Source: Hahellaceae bacterium (GTDB lineage Bacteria > Pseudomonadota > Gammaproteobacteria > Pseudomonadales > Oleiphilaceae). Taken from it: a stretch of 64,000 nt of DNA. Position 1 is the first letter of the stretch; every line of letters starts with the position of its first letter. The notes below the pieces were generated by a model that was given only the letters and a program-made list of their open reading frames with translations, searched no databases and was not told the DNA's origin. The DNA lies in NCBI GenBank assembly GCA_024234575.1, contig JACKOB010000002.1, forward strand, positions 1,798,001 to 1,862,000, in the 5' to 3' direction. Position numbers and translations under genes: made by a program. Below are positions 32,910 to 41,659 of this stretch, in pieces.

Positions 32910-33433
32910 TGAGTCGTGTAGTCGCTAAAAAAATATGCATGATCGGACCTTTTGCTGTAGGAAAAACCAGCCTCGTGCGTCGTTTTGTGGATAGCATTTT
33001 TAGTGATAATTACCTGACCACTATTGGCGTTAAAATTTCTAAAAAAATAGTGCCGCTTGCTGATACACAGGTGCAATTAATGATCTGGGATATTGAAGGC
33101 GTTGATGTTTTTACCGAGCTTAAGACAAGCTACTTGCGTGGTGCTTCGGGGGTTTTGCTGGTGCTGGATGGCACCAGACCCAAAAGTTTTGAAATGGCCG
33201 AAGAGTTAGTGTCTCTTTTACGCGAACACTTGCCGGATGCACCGGTAATTGGTTTGTTAAATAAGAGCGACCTGAGTGTGGAGTGGAAGCTTGGCGATCT
33301 CGAAATTGCTGCCGTCGAGGCGCTTGGTGTTCAAACCATGATGACGAGCGCGAAAACCGGTGAAAATGTCGAGCAGGCATTTATGGCCCTGGTCGAAAAA
33401 ATGGACGCCACTGCCAGCGTGTCCGCATCATGA
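32909..33433 (+). CDS. Ras/Rab-like small GTPase
   Basis: The 174-residue protein is a complete bacterial Ras-superfamily GTPase. G1 is GPFAVGKT (13-20), the switch I threonine is T38, G3 is WDIEG (D61 to G64), G4 is NKSD (118-121) and G5 is TSAK (146-149). The position of the catalytic Gln61 of Ras is Val65 here, so unaided GTP hydrolysis should be slow. No lipid-modification cysteine is at the C-terminus. The GTG start overlaps the OmpA-domain stop, and its TGA overlaps the next ATG, so translation is coupled on both sides. It is related to the bacterial MglA/Rab-like group, not to the Era/Obg GTPases. Confidence 0.92.
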   Translation: MSRVVAKKICMIGPFAVGKTSLVRRFVDSIFSDNYLTTIGVKISKKIVPLADTQVQLMIWDIEGVDVFTELKTSYLRGASGVLLVLDGTRPKSFEMAEELVSLLREHLPDAPVIGLLNKSDLSVEWKLGDLEIAAVEALGVQTMMTSAKTGENVEQAFMALVEKMDATASVSAS

Positions 33434-35661
33434 GTATTCTTGGCGGCATCCTCGAAGAACTGGGTGTTGCAGCCTTTGTGCGGCTTGACGACCAGTCTTT
33501 TAAGTTGCTGAGTAATCACTGTCTTTGGTTTAGTAACCTCTATAATGCCCTGCGTGCTGACAGCAAACCCGCATCTGAAGGCGAAGAAGATAGCCTGGTG
33601 ATTGCAGAACAGGATTTTTGTCAGGCATTTCCGTTTATCGAACACTTTCTTATTGATGCCCAGACAGTATGGGATAACCCAGGGCGCGGCAGCGTAAATT
33701 CGGGCATCTGGACAGAGACGGATCTCGATGGCAATGAGTATCCGCTGGAGGCGCGTGCCTGCCATATCCAGAGTCAGTTGATATTGCTGATCGAAAACCA
33801 CTCAAGCACGTTTGGGCATCAGCATGCGGTCTATCAAAAAGCACGAAATATCGCCCTGTTAAACGAAAAACTGGTTTCAGAACTAAATCAGCGGCAGCGT
33901 GAATTACAAAGCGAGATAGAAAGACATTTGATGCAGGATGCGACGCTGCAAGGCATTGCGGATGCCGTGAGCGGCCATACATCCGGCGTGATGGTGTGTC
34001 AGCCAAACGGCAAAGTAGCCATCAAGAACAAAGCATTGGTCGATATTTATAAAGTCACGAATGGTAACGACTTGCGACGAGCATCGTTGCTAGAGCAATG
34101 GATGACTGAGGCGGAAGAACAATATCCGGAGCTGAAACGTATTATCGAAACCGGCTCATACTGGGAAGGCGAATTCGAAAGCAGCGATTCATCAGAAAAT
34201 CGCCGTTGGGTGCGTCTGACTATCGGGCCGGTGAAAGACAAGTCCGGCACGGTTGCCTATTACGTCTGCGTCGCCAATGATATTACTGACCTGCGCAGCG
34301 TTGAGGGCTTTGATGCGGAGCATGGGGCCGGTGGTTACGACTTTACGACGCGTTTACCCAATCGCCGACATTTCTGGCAACACATTCATAGCCTCGCCAA
34401 AAATGATCAGCCCCAGGGCCGTGGAACCGGGTTGCTGTATATCGATCTCGATTACTTTAAACGGGTAAATGATGATCTTGGACATCAGGCGGGTGATTTT
34501 TTGCTAAGTGCGATTGCCTCGCGCATCTCGCGAAACGTGAAGCACAATGATTTTGTGGGTCATCTCGGCGGCGATGAGTTTGTGGTGCTGGTGCGATCGA
34601 TTGAGTCAGATGCGCAGCTTACCGCCGTGGCGAGCAGGTTGCTTGGCTCTATACATGAGCCTATTTCGGTTGACGGTCAGCCGATGCAAATAACGGCAAG
34701 TATTGGCATCAGTACCTGTTATGAGTCAGTCATTGATCCGACTTTGCTGGTGCGACAAGCCGATCTTGCCATGTATGCGGCGAAAGAATCAGGCAAAGGA
34801 CAAAGCCGGTTTTATGATCCATCCATGGAGTCGTCTATACCGCATAATATTCAGCGTGAGCGCGAACTTGTCGATGCCATCAGCAATCAACAGTTTGTGT
34901 TGCATCTGCAGCCGCAGGTCTGTGTGCGGGATACCAAACAGTTTAAAGCCGAAGCGCTGGTACGCTGGCAGCATCCCCAATTAGGTTTGCTACCCCCGGC
35001 GGATTTTATCGCCATAGCCGAAGCCTCGGGATTAATCATCCCTCTGGGTAACTGGGTGCTGATGCAGGCGTGTCGGATTGGCGCTGATCTCAACCACAGC
35101 GGTAAGCCGGTATGTATCGCCGTTAATATCTCGGCCAAGCAACTTAAACACCCTGACTTTTACCAAACCTTAGAAAATTGCCTGGAGCAGACGGCTTTCC
35201 CTGCGGCATTGCTTGAAATTGAAATAACCGAGAGCTGCTTCCTCGAAGATATGGAGTCGGTGATTCGCTTGCTTGAAAAAATTCGTCTGTTGGGGGTGAC
35301 AATCTCTTTGGATGATTTTGGTACGGGCTTTTCGTCATTTAACTACCTAAGGCAACTGCCGGTTGATTATCTGAAAATTGATCGCTCTTTCGTGAAAGAG
35401 CTGCCAGAAGATAGAGAAAGCCGCGCTATCACCTCGTCGATTATCAGTCTTGCCCACGAATTAACGATAGAAGTTGTGGCTGAGGGGGTGGAGAATTCTG
35501 GCCAGTTTAATTTTCTGTGTGGCCGAAACGTCAATTTTATCCAAGGCTTCCTGCTGTTTAAGCCTATGCCTGTCGAAGAGTTTGTCCGCTTGTTTTCGTT
35601 AATCGAAGAACTAAATGGCCGCAATAAGTGGATTGATGAACCTGACTTCGGAACACTGTAA
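33430..35661 (+). CDS. PAS-GGDEF-EAL cyclic-di-GMP protein of the small-GTPase operon
   Basis: The 743-residue cytoplasmic protein has an N-terminal domain I do not recognise (about 1-130), a coiled coil (about 135-175), a PAS domain (about 185-290), GGDEF (about 305-465, with an intact GGDEF motif in HLGGDEFVV) and EAL (about 485-735, with EALVRW, EITES and DDFGTGFSS). Both catalytic halves look intact, so it may make or break cyclic-di-GMP. The unknown N-terminal domain is the likely contact with the GTPase. It is translationally coupled to the GTPase gene. Confidence 0.92.
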   Translation: MSILGGILEELGVAAFVRLDDQSFKLLSNHCLWFSNLYNALRADSKPASEGEEDSLVIAEQDFCQAFPFIEHFLIDAQTVWDNPGRGSVNSGIWTETDLDGNEYPLEARACHIQSQLILLIENHSSTFGHQHAVYQKARNIALLNEKLVSELNQRQRELQSEIERHLMQDATLQGIADAVSGHTSGVMVCQPNGKVAIKNKALVDIYKVTNGNDLRRASLLEQWMTEAEEQYPELKRIIETGSYWEGEFESSDSSENRRWVRLTIGPVKDKSGTVAYYVCVANDITDLRSVEGFDAEHGAGGYDFTTRLPNRRHFWQHIHSLAKNDQPQGRGTGLLYIDLDYFKRVNDDLGHQAGDFLLSAIASRISRNVKHNDFVGHLGGDEFVVLVRSIESDAQLTAVASRLLGSIHEPISVDGQPMQITASIGISTCYESVIDPTLLVRQADLAMYAAKESGKGQSRFYDPSMESSIPHNIQRERELVDAISNQQFVLHLQPQVCVRDTKQFKAEALVRWQHPQLGLLPPADFIAIAEASGLIIPLGNWVLMQACRIGADLNHSGKPVCIAVNISAKQLKHPDFYQTLENCLEQTAFPAALLEIEITESCFLEDMESVIRLLEKIRLLGVTISLDDFGTGFSSFNYLRQLPVDYLKIDRSFVKELPEDRESRAITSSIISLAHELTIEVVAEGVENSGQFNFLCGRNVNFIQGFLLFKPMPVEEFVRLFSLIEELNGRNKWIDEPDFGTL

Positions 35662-35729
35662 GGCCATTCCTGGGAGCTTGTCTGCCGCATCCCTGTGGCA
35701 GACAACTCTAAAAAGCCATTCAAGCCTTT
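35660..35729. repeat. Palindromic intergenic repeat, copy B
   Basis: A 24-base hairpin core (GTCTGCC...GGCAGAC, 35680-35703) lies inside weaker outer arms AAGGC (35660-35664) and GCCTT (35724-35728). It aligns gap-free with the copy at 24.4 kb. It sits between two convergent genes and may serve as a two-way terminator. Confidence 0.8.
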
Positions 35730-35784
35730 TGACAATAGCGCAATGCCCTTAAGCTCTATGTAACGGCAGATTCAAATAAGCAGT

Positions 35785-37581
35785 CTATGGTGCCGTCAAT
35801 GTTCTCACAAAGCCAAGTTGAGCGTTGATAGACCCTTTTATGGGGCTCGCAGTTGTGCCGGTACCGGCGGTTTCCAGGGAAATGGTGCCTACATTGCCAT
35901 ACGCCAGCGGTCGCAAATCCAATGGTTTGCTACTGACCACTTCAAACAGCATCATATTCGTCGACAGCCCTTGCAGTGTGTGCTCTCCCGCTTTGTAATC
36001 CGGGTTTTCGATATACAGTTGCAACACATAGGGTTTGAAATTAGCGGCCACATCGACACCCACCAGCGTTAGCCCAACAACACCGGGTAGGGTTGATTCA
36101 TCTGGGGTATAAACGAGACTATCAACCCCATCTGGTCCCCAGGTTGCAACCATCATGTTGGCAATGACTTTTACACCCTCTATGTTGGTAAAGCTGAATG
36201 TGCCGGTGTCTGAGCCTTCGCCACTCTGAAAACTTGCGGATAGTTGTGTATAAGTGGCAGGCTCAGCGCAATCTTTCGGGGCATCTGTCAGCACGTACTC
36301 GGTTTGTTCTGGCTCTGTGCCGTTAATGGCACTCGTTAGCAACTGGCGCTGGCTGGGTATACCTTTTTCGGCATTACCTGAAATAAACTCTCGCATAGCG
36401 GTGTAGGCAGACTCCGGTTCACCAGTGAGCAGGCGTATGCGCTCGACTTCTGCCAACAAGCTTTCTTCATGCCAGTGCGTTGCCAATAGTTCGTTGATGC
36501 GGTTGTGGTATTGTTGGCGATAGCTGTCGATGGCATACAAACGCGATGCAATGCTGTGATTACGATACAGCGGGCCCGAATTGGGTTTGAAAATGTTAAC
36601 GCCGGTAAAGGCCGCATCGGTACCCCAGGGAATAAAGTGGAATAACCCGTCAACGGGGTTGTGGTAAATAAAGTAATTATTGGCGTTGCCGCTGGCAGAG
36701 TCCCAATGACCGATTAACGTCTCTACTGCCCAGTAGCTAATGAATTTATCAACGTCGATTAGTTGCGGTAGTACCGCTACAAAATTTTGATCATCCAGCA
36801 GTAACGCATTGGCAACGGTATCAAGATCCGTGCGGTCGTTTGCTTTCTCGTTGGTTTTTAGTTCAAACCTGTCATTAAGGTGTGTGCCAAAATCGGCTAC
36901 CTGGGCCTCATAGAGGTTGCCGGATTTATCACCGAAGTGATTTTCCAAGAATGGCTTCTTTACATCTTCAACGTTGCTGTAAATACCCAGGTCTTCACCG
37001 TTAACTGTCACGCGGGCCCAGTTACAGCGCGGGGCAGCAATGCCGGCCGCACGAAACATATCATAAGCCATACACTGGTGGGTGTGGCTTGGGTCCTGAC
37101 GGTCATTATTCAGAGTCATTCTGGTCATCGTTTTAAACTCGCGGTCATCAACAAATTTGTCGAAGTCCAGCTTGAGAGAAGGGCGAGAGCGAGTGATTGA
37201 GCCAAGGTAGCCCTTTTTACGAATTTCAACGTTTTCGAGCACTTCACCATCAATGGTCACGGTTGCTGAAAACTCGGTATATTCGAAGTCGGTGGATGGA
37301 CATTCGCTCAGGGCGGTGTCCAGGGTTCTCGCTTCTCCCCGCAACGTGGCAAAATCAGCGGCAGGCATATCAATGTTAATTTGAATCAGGCGACTTCTAT
37401 CAAACAAGTCATCACTGATGGTCTCGACGGCGGGAGGGGTATCCGTGCCTCCATTTCCGCTTGCTCCGGTGCTCGTCGAATCGGAATCATTTGAGCCACA
37501 GGCAATGCACATCCACAAAGTGCTCATCATAATAAATAGTGGCTTTCTTAAAGGTAGTGACGCTTTTGCTTCATACAGCAT
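35785..37581 (-). CDS. CotH-family secreted kinase-like protein
   Basis: The 598-residue protein has the CotH kinase fold from about residue 60 on. Family marks include VEIRKKGYLGSITRSRPSLKL (with the ATP-contacting Lys), NDRQDPSHT, DRFELKTNE and FIPWGTDAAF, the metal-binding Asp region. A lipoprotein-like leader (MCIACGSND near residue 30) and a Ser/Gly/Thr-rich spacer precede it; the lipobox is imperfect. The last 180 residues look beta-rich and of unknown role. CotH kinases phosphorylate secreted proteins in spore formers; the target here is unknown. A perfect CRP-type site lies 106 bases upstream. Confidence 0.87.
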   Translation of the reverse strand: MLYEAKASLPLRKPLFIMMSTLWMCIACGSNDSDSTSTGASGNGGTDTPPAVETISDDLFDRSRLIQINIDMPAADFATLRGEARTLDTALSECPSTDFEYTEFSATVTIDGEVLENVEIRKKGYLGSITRSRPSLKLDFDKFVDDREFKTMTRMTLNNDRQDPSHTHQCMAYDMFRAAGIAAPRCNWARVTVNGEDLGIYSNVEDVKKPFLENHFGDKSGNLYEAQVADFGTHLNDRFELKTNEKANDRTDLDTVANALLLDDQNFVAVLPQLIDVDKFISYWAVETLIGHWDSASGNANNYFIYHNPVDGLFHFIPWGTDAAFTGVNIFKPNSGPLYRNHSIASRLYAIDSYRQQYHNRINELLATHWHEESLLAEVERIRLLTGEPESAYTAMREFISGNAEKGIPSQRQLLTSAINGTEPEQTEYVLTDAPKDCAEPATYTQLSASFQSGEGSDTGTFSFTNIEGVKVIANMMVATWGPDGVDSLVYTPDESTLPGVVGLTLVGVDVAANFKPYVLQLYIENPDYKAGEHTLQGLSTNMMLFEVVSSKPLDLRPLAYGNVGTISLETAGTGTTASPIKGSINAQLGFVRTLTAP

Positions 37582-37686
37582 GACTGTTGTCCTGAGTGGT
37601 CGAGAGAAAATGATAGGTTGATGACAATTTTATGAAAATTTTTAGCGGGGCGAAGGCTCCAAAGGAACCATCGATAAGGCGAGAAG

Positions 37687-37702
37687 TGTGATGTCTGTCA
37701 CA
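37687..37702. promoter_or_regulatory. Perfect CRP/Vfr-type operator upstream of the CotH gene
   Basis: TGTGATGTCTGTCACA is a perfect TGTGA-N6-TCACA palindrome, 106 bases ahead of the CotH start codon. It implies cAMP-receptor control of that gene. The -35/-10 pair between site and gene is not clear. Confidence 0.72.
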
Positions 37703-37760
37703 AAAAATGGTTGGTGTGGTGCATTCCTGATCTGACAGGTATTACTGGTATTAAAACTAA

Positions 37761-37781
37761 GCGGGCTGAAAAACGACCCGC
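37761..37781 (-). terminator. Terminator candidate of the MalT-type regulator gene
   Basis: GCGGG and CCCGC pair (six bases with one wobble), 16 bases past the stop; the minus-strand tail is TTAGTTTTAAT. A moderate match. Confidence 0.5.
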
Positions 37782-37796
37782 CTGGTAGATAGCCAC

Positions 37797-40673
37797 CTAA
37801 GACCGGCCGTATTTGAGTATTGCCTCGGTTCGGTTACTAACTTGCAGTTTGCCGTAAATATTTTGCAAGTGGCGCTTTACAGTGGCCAGGGACAATTTAA
37901 GTGCTTCGGCAATATCCTTGTTACGCGCACCTGTGCTAAGCAGATCAAGTACGTCTCGCTCACGCGGGCTCAGGGCTTCAACGCCAAATTCAGTCGGGTT
38001 GGTTTCCGCAGATGTTATCTCTGGCCGTTGATGCGGTGGAGCGCTCTCGCCTAAAGCTTCATCCCGTGGTTCCGCGTCTTTGTCGGCGGCTACATCGAAT
38101 CGATAGCGCCGCATGTTGGCTATGGCTGTCAGTAATGTGCGGCAGTAGTCTGGCTCTACTCTTTTCTCGATCGCGATGGTTAGCAGTGGTTCAACCGCTT
38201 CCGCATCCTCAATGATCAAATTGATATAGTGGCAAGGCGCTGCCAGCCTGATGGCTTCAAAAAAAGCAGTCCGGGCTTCATTTTTATTGCCATTTGCGGC
38301 GTTTATAGTAGCGGTCAGTAAGTGAGCTTTGATTTGCCGCGTTGTTACACCGCGCGCTTTAGAGGCGGCCTCGATACTGTCCAGAATGTCGCTGGTATCT
38401 GCGCCAATGAGAGATCTGCCTGCGGCATAGATCAGGCGCTCAAACTCATAGCGAAACAGGCATTTGAACGCATCCAGTTTTGGTGCCTCGGCGGCCCATT
38501 GAATAAGTGGAAAGTAGTTGCCAGCCATTCTTTCAACCAGTGCACTCAGTGTCGTTGCATCCAATAGCAGAGAAAAGTTGAACTCTCCGCTAACACCTGT
38601 TGAGGGGAAGTGGGTTTGTTGGAAGTTTATCAAGCTTCCTGCCTGTTCACGTGCCTGTTCAATCAGACCACTTGCGTTAAGTAATCTGATATGGGTCACA
38701 CGTTTAATAAACAGCATTTCCCGGGATGCCAGCGTTGGGTGAACGCAGCTTTCCATCAGGTGATAAGTCTTCCAGGCTTCGTCAAGGGCCTGCTGGTCTA
38801 CGTAGAGCTCAATGACGGCGGCATACAAAGAGGCGGTACCTGGCAGGTTAAGCAATGACCTTTGTGCCAGCCATTGCAGGTTTTCCTGGGCTAATGTGAT
38901 GGCATATTTCGGCTGACCGTTGTGATAGTGTGCATGTAACAACCAGGTCAGCGAATAGGTAGCGCAATAGCCATCTTGTGACTCTTTTGCCAGTGCCAAT
39001 GCCTGGCTGCTGTGTTTGACACAGTCAGTTATCTGATCCGCCACAAAACTGTCAGCGGCTGCGCCATAGTGAGCCCAGCATTGAATTGACGGGTTACCCG
39101 CACTTGCTGCCAACACCTCTTTGTCCAGTGCCTGTGCTCGTAACGTGTCACCGTTAAATCGAGCCATTTGACTTTGTAAAAGCTTGATGCCGGTCTGCAC
39201 CAGTGTTAAGTCCGCTTCGTTTAATAGACCCAAAGAGACCAGACTTTCTTGCCGTGCATCGGGGCTGTCTTTGCTGGCCTCGCTACAGCAGCGTTGCAAC
39301 GACCTTTCGGCATAAGCGATATAACGTTCGGCTTGCTGGTATTGATGCAGGTTAAAATTAACGGCGGCTTTTAGAATGGCCAGTGCAGGAATTGTCTGAA
39401 TAATCTCTGCCGGAAATTTACTTAAAACATTGGCGGCATGGTCCAAACGACCAAATTGAATGAGGGATGGATAGAGCCTGCGTATGATTAAACCGGCCGT
39501 TGGCCAGTCGGCAAGTGTGATCGCCAAGGGCAATGCGTCTTCTGCGTGCTGATTTTCGTACAGCCATAGCATGGCCCTGCGCTGATAAGCGGCATAGGCT
39601 AAATGGGGCAAAGTCTGGGCGTGCGCCAACAGCCACTGGCGAAACAGCGCATGCAGGCGATACCAGGCATTTTTCTCGTCGATTGCACTGATAAACAGCC
39701 CGGCCTCAATTAACTCATCAATAAAAACCAGACTATCTTCTGATCCGGTGATGGCATTGCACAGTGGAATGCAAAAACTGTCGACCACGGAGATGGCTAA
39801 CAGAAAGTCTTGCAGTTGAGGACTTAGCTGGGAGAGCACCTCAGAGAGAAGAAAGTCTGACAGCAATTGGTCCTGATCTAAATTGAGAGGCTTAAGAGAG
39901 GTGGTTGTAGCGAGCCTGTTGGTGCTTTCACCGTTATATGGCTGCAACCCACCGGATTTAATCGCCAGCCCTGCTAATTGAATCGCCGCCGCCCAGCCTT
40001 CAGTTGCAGAAAAAAGCCGCGCTATTGCATCGCTATCCAGGTGCAGGGATAGTTTTGTTTGCAGAAACTCGTCTATCAGGCTGGCGTCGAATGCCAACTC
40101 TCGTGAGCTAATAACATGGGCTTGCAGCTTTGAACAGCGGTGCGGAATCATCAGCTCTGGCAGGGATCGGGAAGTAATAATTACATGCATCCAGCTCGGC
40201 AGGTAGTCAATAAAACGGTTAAATGAATCGAGTATTTTCCCATCCGTAATAACATGAAAATCATCTAGTACCAGATTGACTTTCGCTGGCCGGTTCCATT
40301 TTCTGGTGAATTTCTCCAGGCTTTCAATCAGCGTGTCAGTAATCAGGGAAAAGTCATCAATAACGTTATTCTGTAAAAGACTTTCTGCCTTTTGTGTGAG
40401 GGAGGCATCCAGCTTTTTCAGGCTGGCGCAAAGGTACAGCCAGAACGAGCTGGGGGTATTGTTTTTTTCGTCTACCGAGAGCCAGCAGTATGGGGTGTCG
40501 GTGTTATTTAGCCAGTCGCAGACCAGGCTGGTTTTACCGTATCCGGCAGGGGCAGTAATAATGGTAAGCGGTTCTGCACTATAGGTATCCAGCTTCGCAA
40601 GCAGGGGTTGTCGATGCATGATCGTACCAGTGCGAGGCATTGATAGTTTGGTCGTGAGTATGGGGTACATCAT
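37797..40673 (-). CDS. MalT-type LuxR-family regulator (STAND ATPase)
   Basis: The 958-residue regulator has an N-terminal ATPase with Walker [10 protein letters not shown] (residues 41-49) and Walker [10 protein letters not shown] near residue 138. A long helical, TPR-like region follows (about 400-850), and the chain ends in a LuxR helix-turn-helix ([27 protein letters not shown]...) at about 895-955. ATP and an inducer usually control such activators; the inducer is unknown, and MalT itself binds maltotriose. It stands between patatin and CotH, either of which could be its target. The ATG-ATG start has no strong ribosome site. Confidence 0.92.
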   Translation of the reverse strand: MMYPILTTKLSMPRTGTIMHRQPLLAKLDTYSAEPLTIITAPAGYGKTSLVCDWLNNTDTPYCWLSVDEKNNTPSSFWLYLCASLKKLDASLTQKAESLLQNNVIDDFSLITDTLIESLEKFTRKWNRPAKVNLVLDDFHVITDGKILDSFNRFIDYLPSWMHVIITSRSLPELMIPHRCSKLQAHVISSRELAFDASLIDEFLQTKLSLHLDSDAIARLFSATEGWAAAIQLAGLAIKSGGLQPYNGESTNRLATTTSLKPLNLDQDQLLSDFLLSEVLSQLSPQLQDFLLAISVVDSFCIPLCNAITGSEDSLVFIDELIEAGLFISAIDEKNAWYRLHALFRQWLLAHAQTLPHLAYAAYQRRAMLWLYENQHAEDALPLAITLADWPTAGLIIRRLYPSLIQFGRLDHAANVLSKFPAEIIQTIPALAILKAAVNFNLHQYQQAERYIAYAERSLQRCCSEASKDSPDARQESLVSLGLLNEADLTLVQTGIKLLQSQMARFNGDTLRAQALDKEVLAASAGNPSIQCWAHYGAAADSFVADQITDCVKHSSQALALAKESQDGYCATYSLTWLLHAHYHNGQPKYAITLAQENLQWLAQRSLLNLPGTASLYAAVIELYVDQQALDEAWKTYHLMESCVHPTLASREMLFIKRVTHIRLLNASGLIEQAREQAGSLINFQQTHFPSTGVSGEFNFSLLLDATTLSALVERMAGNYFPLIQWAAEAPKLDAFKCLFRYEFERLIYAAGRSLIGADTSDILDSIEAASKARGVTTRQIKAHLLTATINAANGNKNEARTAFFEAIRLAAPCHYINLIIEDAEAVEPLLTIAIEKRVEPDYCRTLLTAIANMRRYRFDVAADKDAEPRDEALGESAPPHQRPEITSAETNPTEFGVEALSPRERDVLDLLSTGARNKDIAEALKLSLATVKRHLQNIYGKLQVSNRTEAILKYGRS

Positions 40674-40714
40674 TTATTTTGCCGTATGAATAACATCAAC
40701 AGACCCTAAAGTAC

Positions 40715-40732
40715 CTTGCGGCTAGCCGCAAG
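40715..40732. repeat. Perfect 18-bp palindrome between patatin and MalT-type genes
   Basis: CTTGCGGCTAGCCGCAAG is perfectly self-complementary and starts at the base after the patatin stop codon on the minus strand. No T-run follows, so it could be a transcript-end hairpin or a protein-binding site for the regulator gene, which starts 42 bases on. Confidence 0.5.
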
Positions 40733-41611
40733 CTAGGCGTGCATGGCAAGAAACTGTTCGGCATCGCGCCGGCCTTGATCGAAAGTCTGCTGTAAAAGTA
40801 AGGGGTTGGTATAGTCCCAGCTCTTTGCCGCAACCGGACTGGATGGCTGCACGTAAATCCGGTGGGGGTGAGAAGGTAGCCTGGGGTAAGGTCGGGTAAG
40901 CAATACTAATGTTTTCTGGGAGTCGTTATAGGCTTGCTCCCAACTGCTAATACCCTCAACCGGCACGTTGTCTACCATGCCGCCATCAAGCGCGGCCCGG
41001 GCACCGGGATATTGCACCGATGTAAAAGGAGGGGTGCAGGATGAGGCCAGGATAATATTTGCCAGTTCTTCCGCATTATGGCATTGACGCGCATTGATGA
41101 ATTCGGCACTAAAGCCGATCTTACGCCCAAAGGTCGGGTGCACCGGTTGCCGTAGCTTTTTTTCCAGCTGGTAGAGCGAAAGACCCACAAGGGTGGCACT
41201 TTTAGGGCCAAGCCAGCGGGGCAGACGGGCTACTTCAACCAGAATGTCTGGCCCCTTGGCGAGCTGCGCCAGCGCGGCCTGATCCATTATCTCGACGACC
41301 ATCTGCCGATACAGACTTTCGTGGGGAAATACCTTTCCCTGACGGAATAAATTACCCCAATACTGATTTTTCGGGTTATGCGTCATGGTTTTCTTGGCAA
41401 CAGACATCGCCGCCTCACTGCGGCCCGCAAAAATTGCACAGGCAACCGCCGAGCCCGCACTGCAGGCAGCCACTCTTTTGGGGGCGAGTGCGAGTGCTGG
41501 TGCGGCAACTTCCCAAAAGCCAGCCTGCCAGAAACATCTATTGCCACCCCCTGCAAACACTATGTTTTCGAAAGATAGCTCACTGATGTTTTCTGGCTGC
41601 TGACTAATCAT
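40733..41611 (-). CDS. Patatin-like phospholipase
   Basis: The 292-residue protein has the patatin catalytic layout: oxyanion glycines GGGNR (21-25), a nucleophile elbow ACSAG with Ser51, and the dyad Asp in LDGGMVDN near residue 215. The first position of the elbow is Ala instead of the usual Gly of GxSxG. No signal peptide is seen, so it probably acts in the cytoplasm or on the inner membrane; release of fatty acids from lipids is the family activity. Confidence 0.87.
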   Translation of the reverse strand: MISQQPENISELSFENIVFAGGGNRCFWQAGFWEVAAPALALAPKRVAACSAGSAVACAIFAGRSEAAMSVAKKTMTHNPKNQYWGNLFRQGKVFPHESLYRQMVVEIMDQAALAQLAKGPDILVEVARLPRWLGPKSATLVGLSLYQLEKKLRQPVHPTFGRKIGFSAEFINARQCHNAEELANIILASSCTPPFTSVQYPGARAALDGGMVDNVPVEGISSWEQAYNDSQKTLVLLTRPYPRLPSHPHRIYVQPSSPVAAKSWDYTNPLLLQQTFDQGRRDAEQFLAMHA

Positions 41612-41659
41612 GCTTGATACAATCCTGTGCGAATAATCGTTGGCAGTACCTTACCCGAT

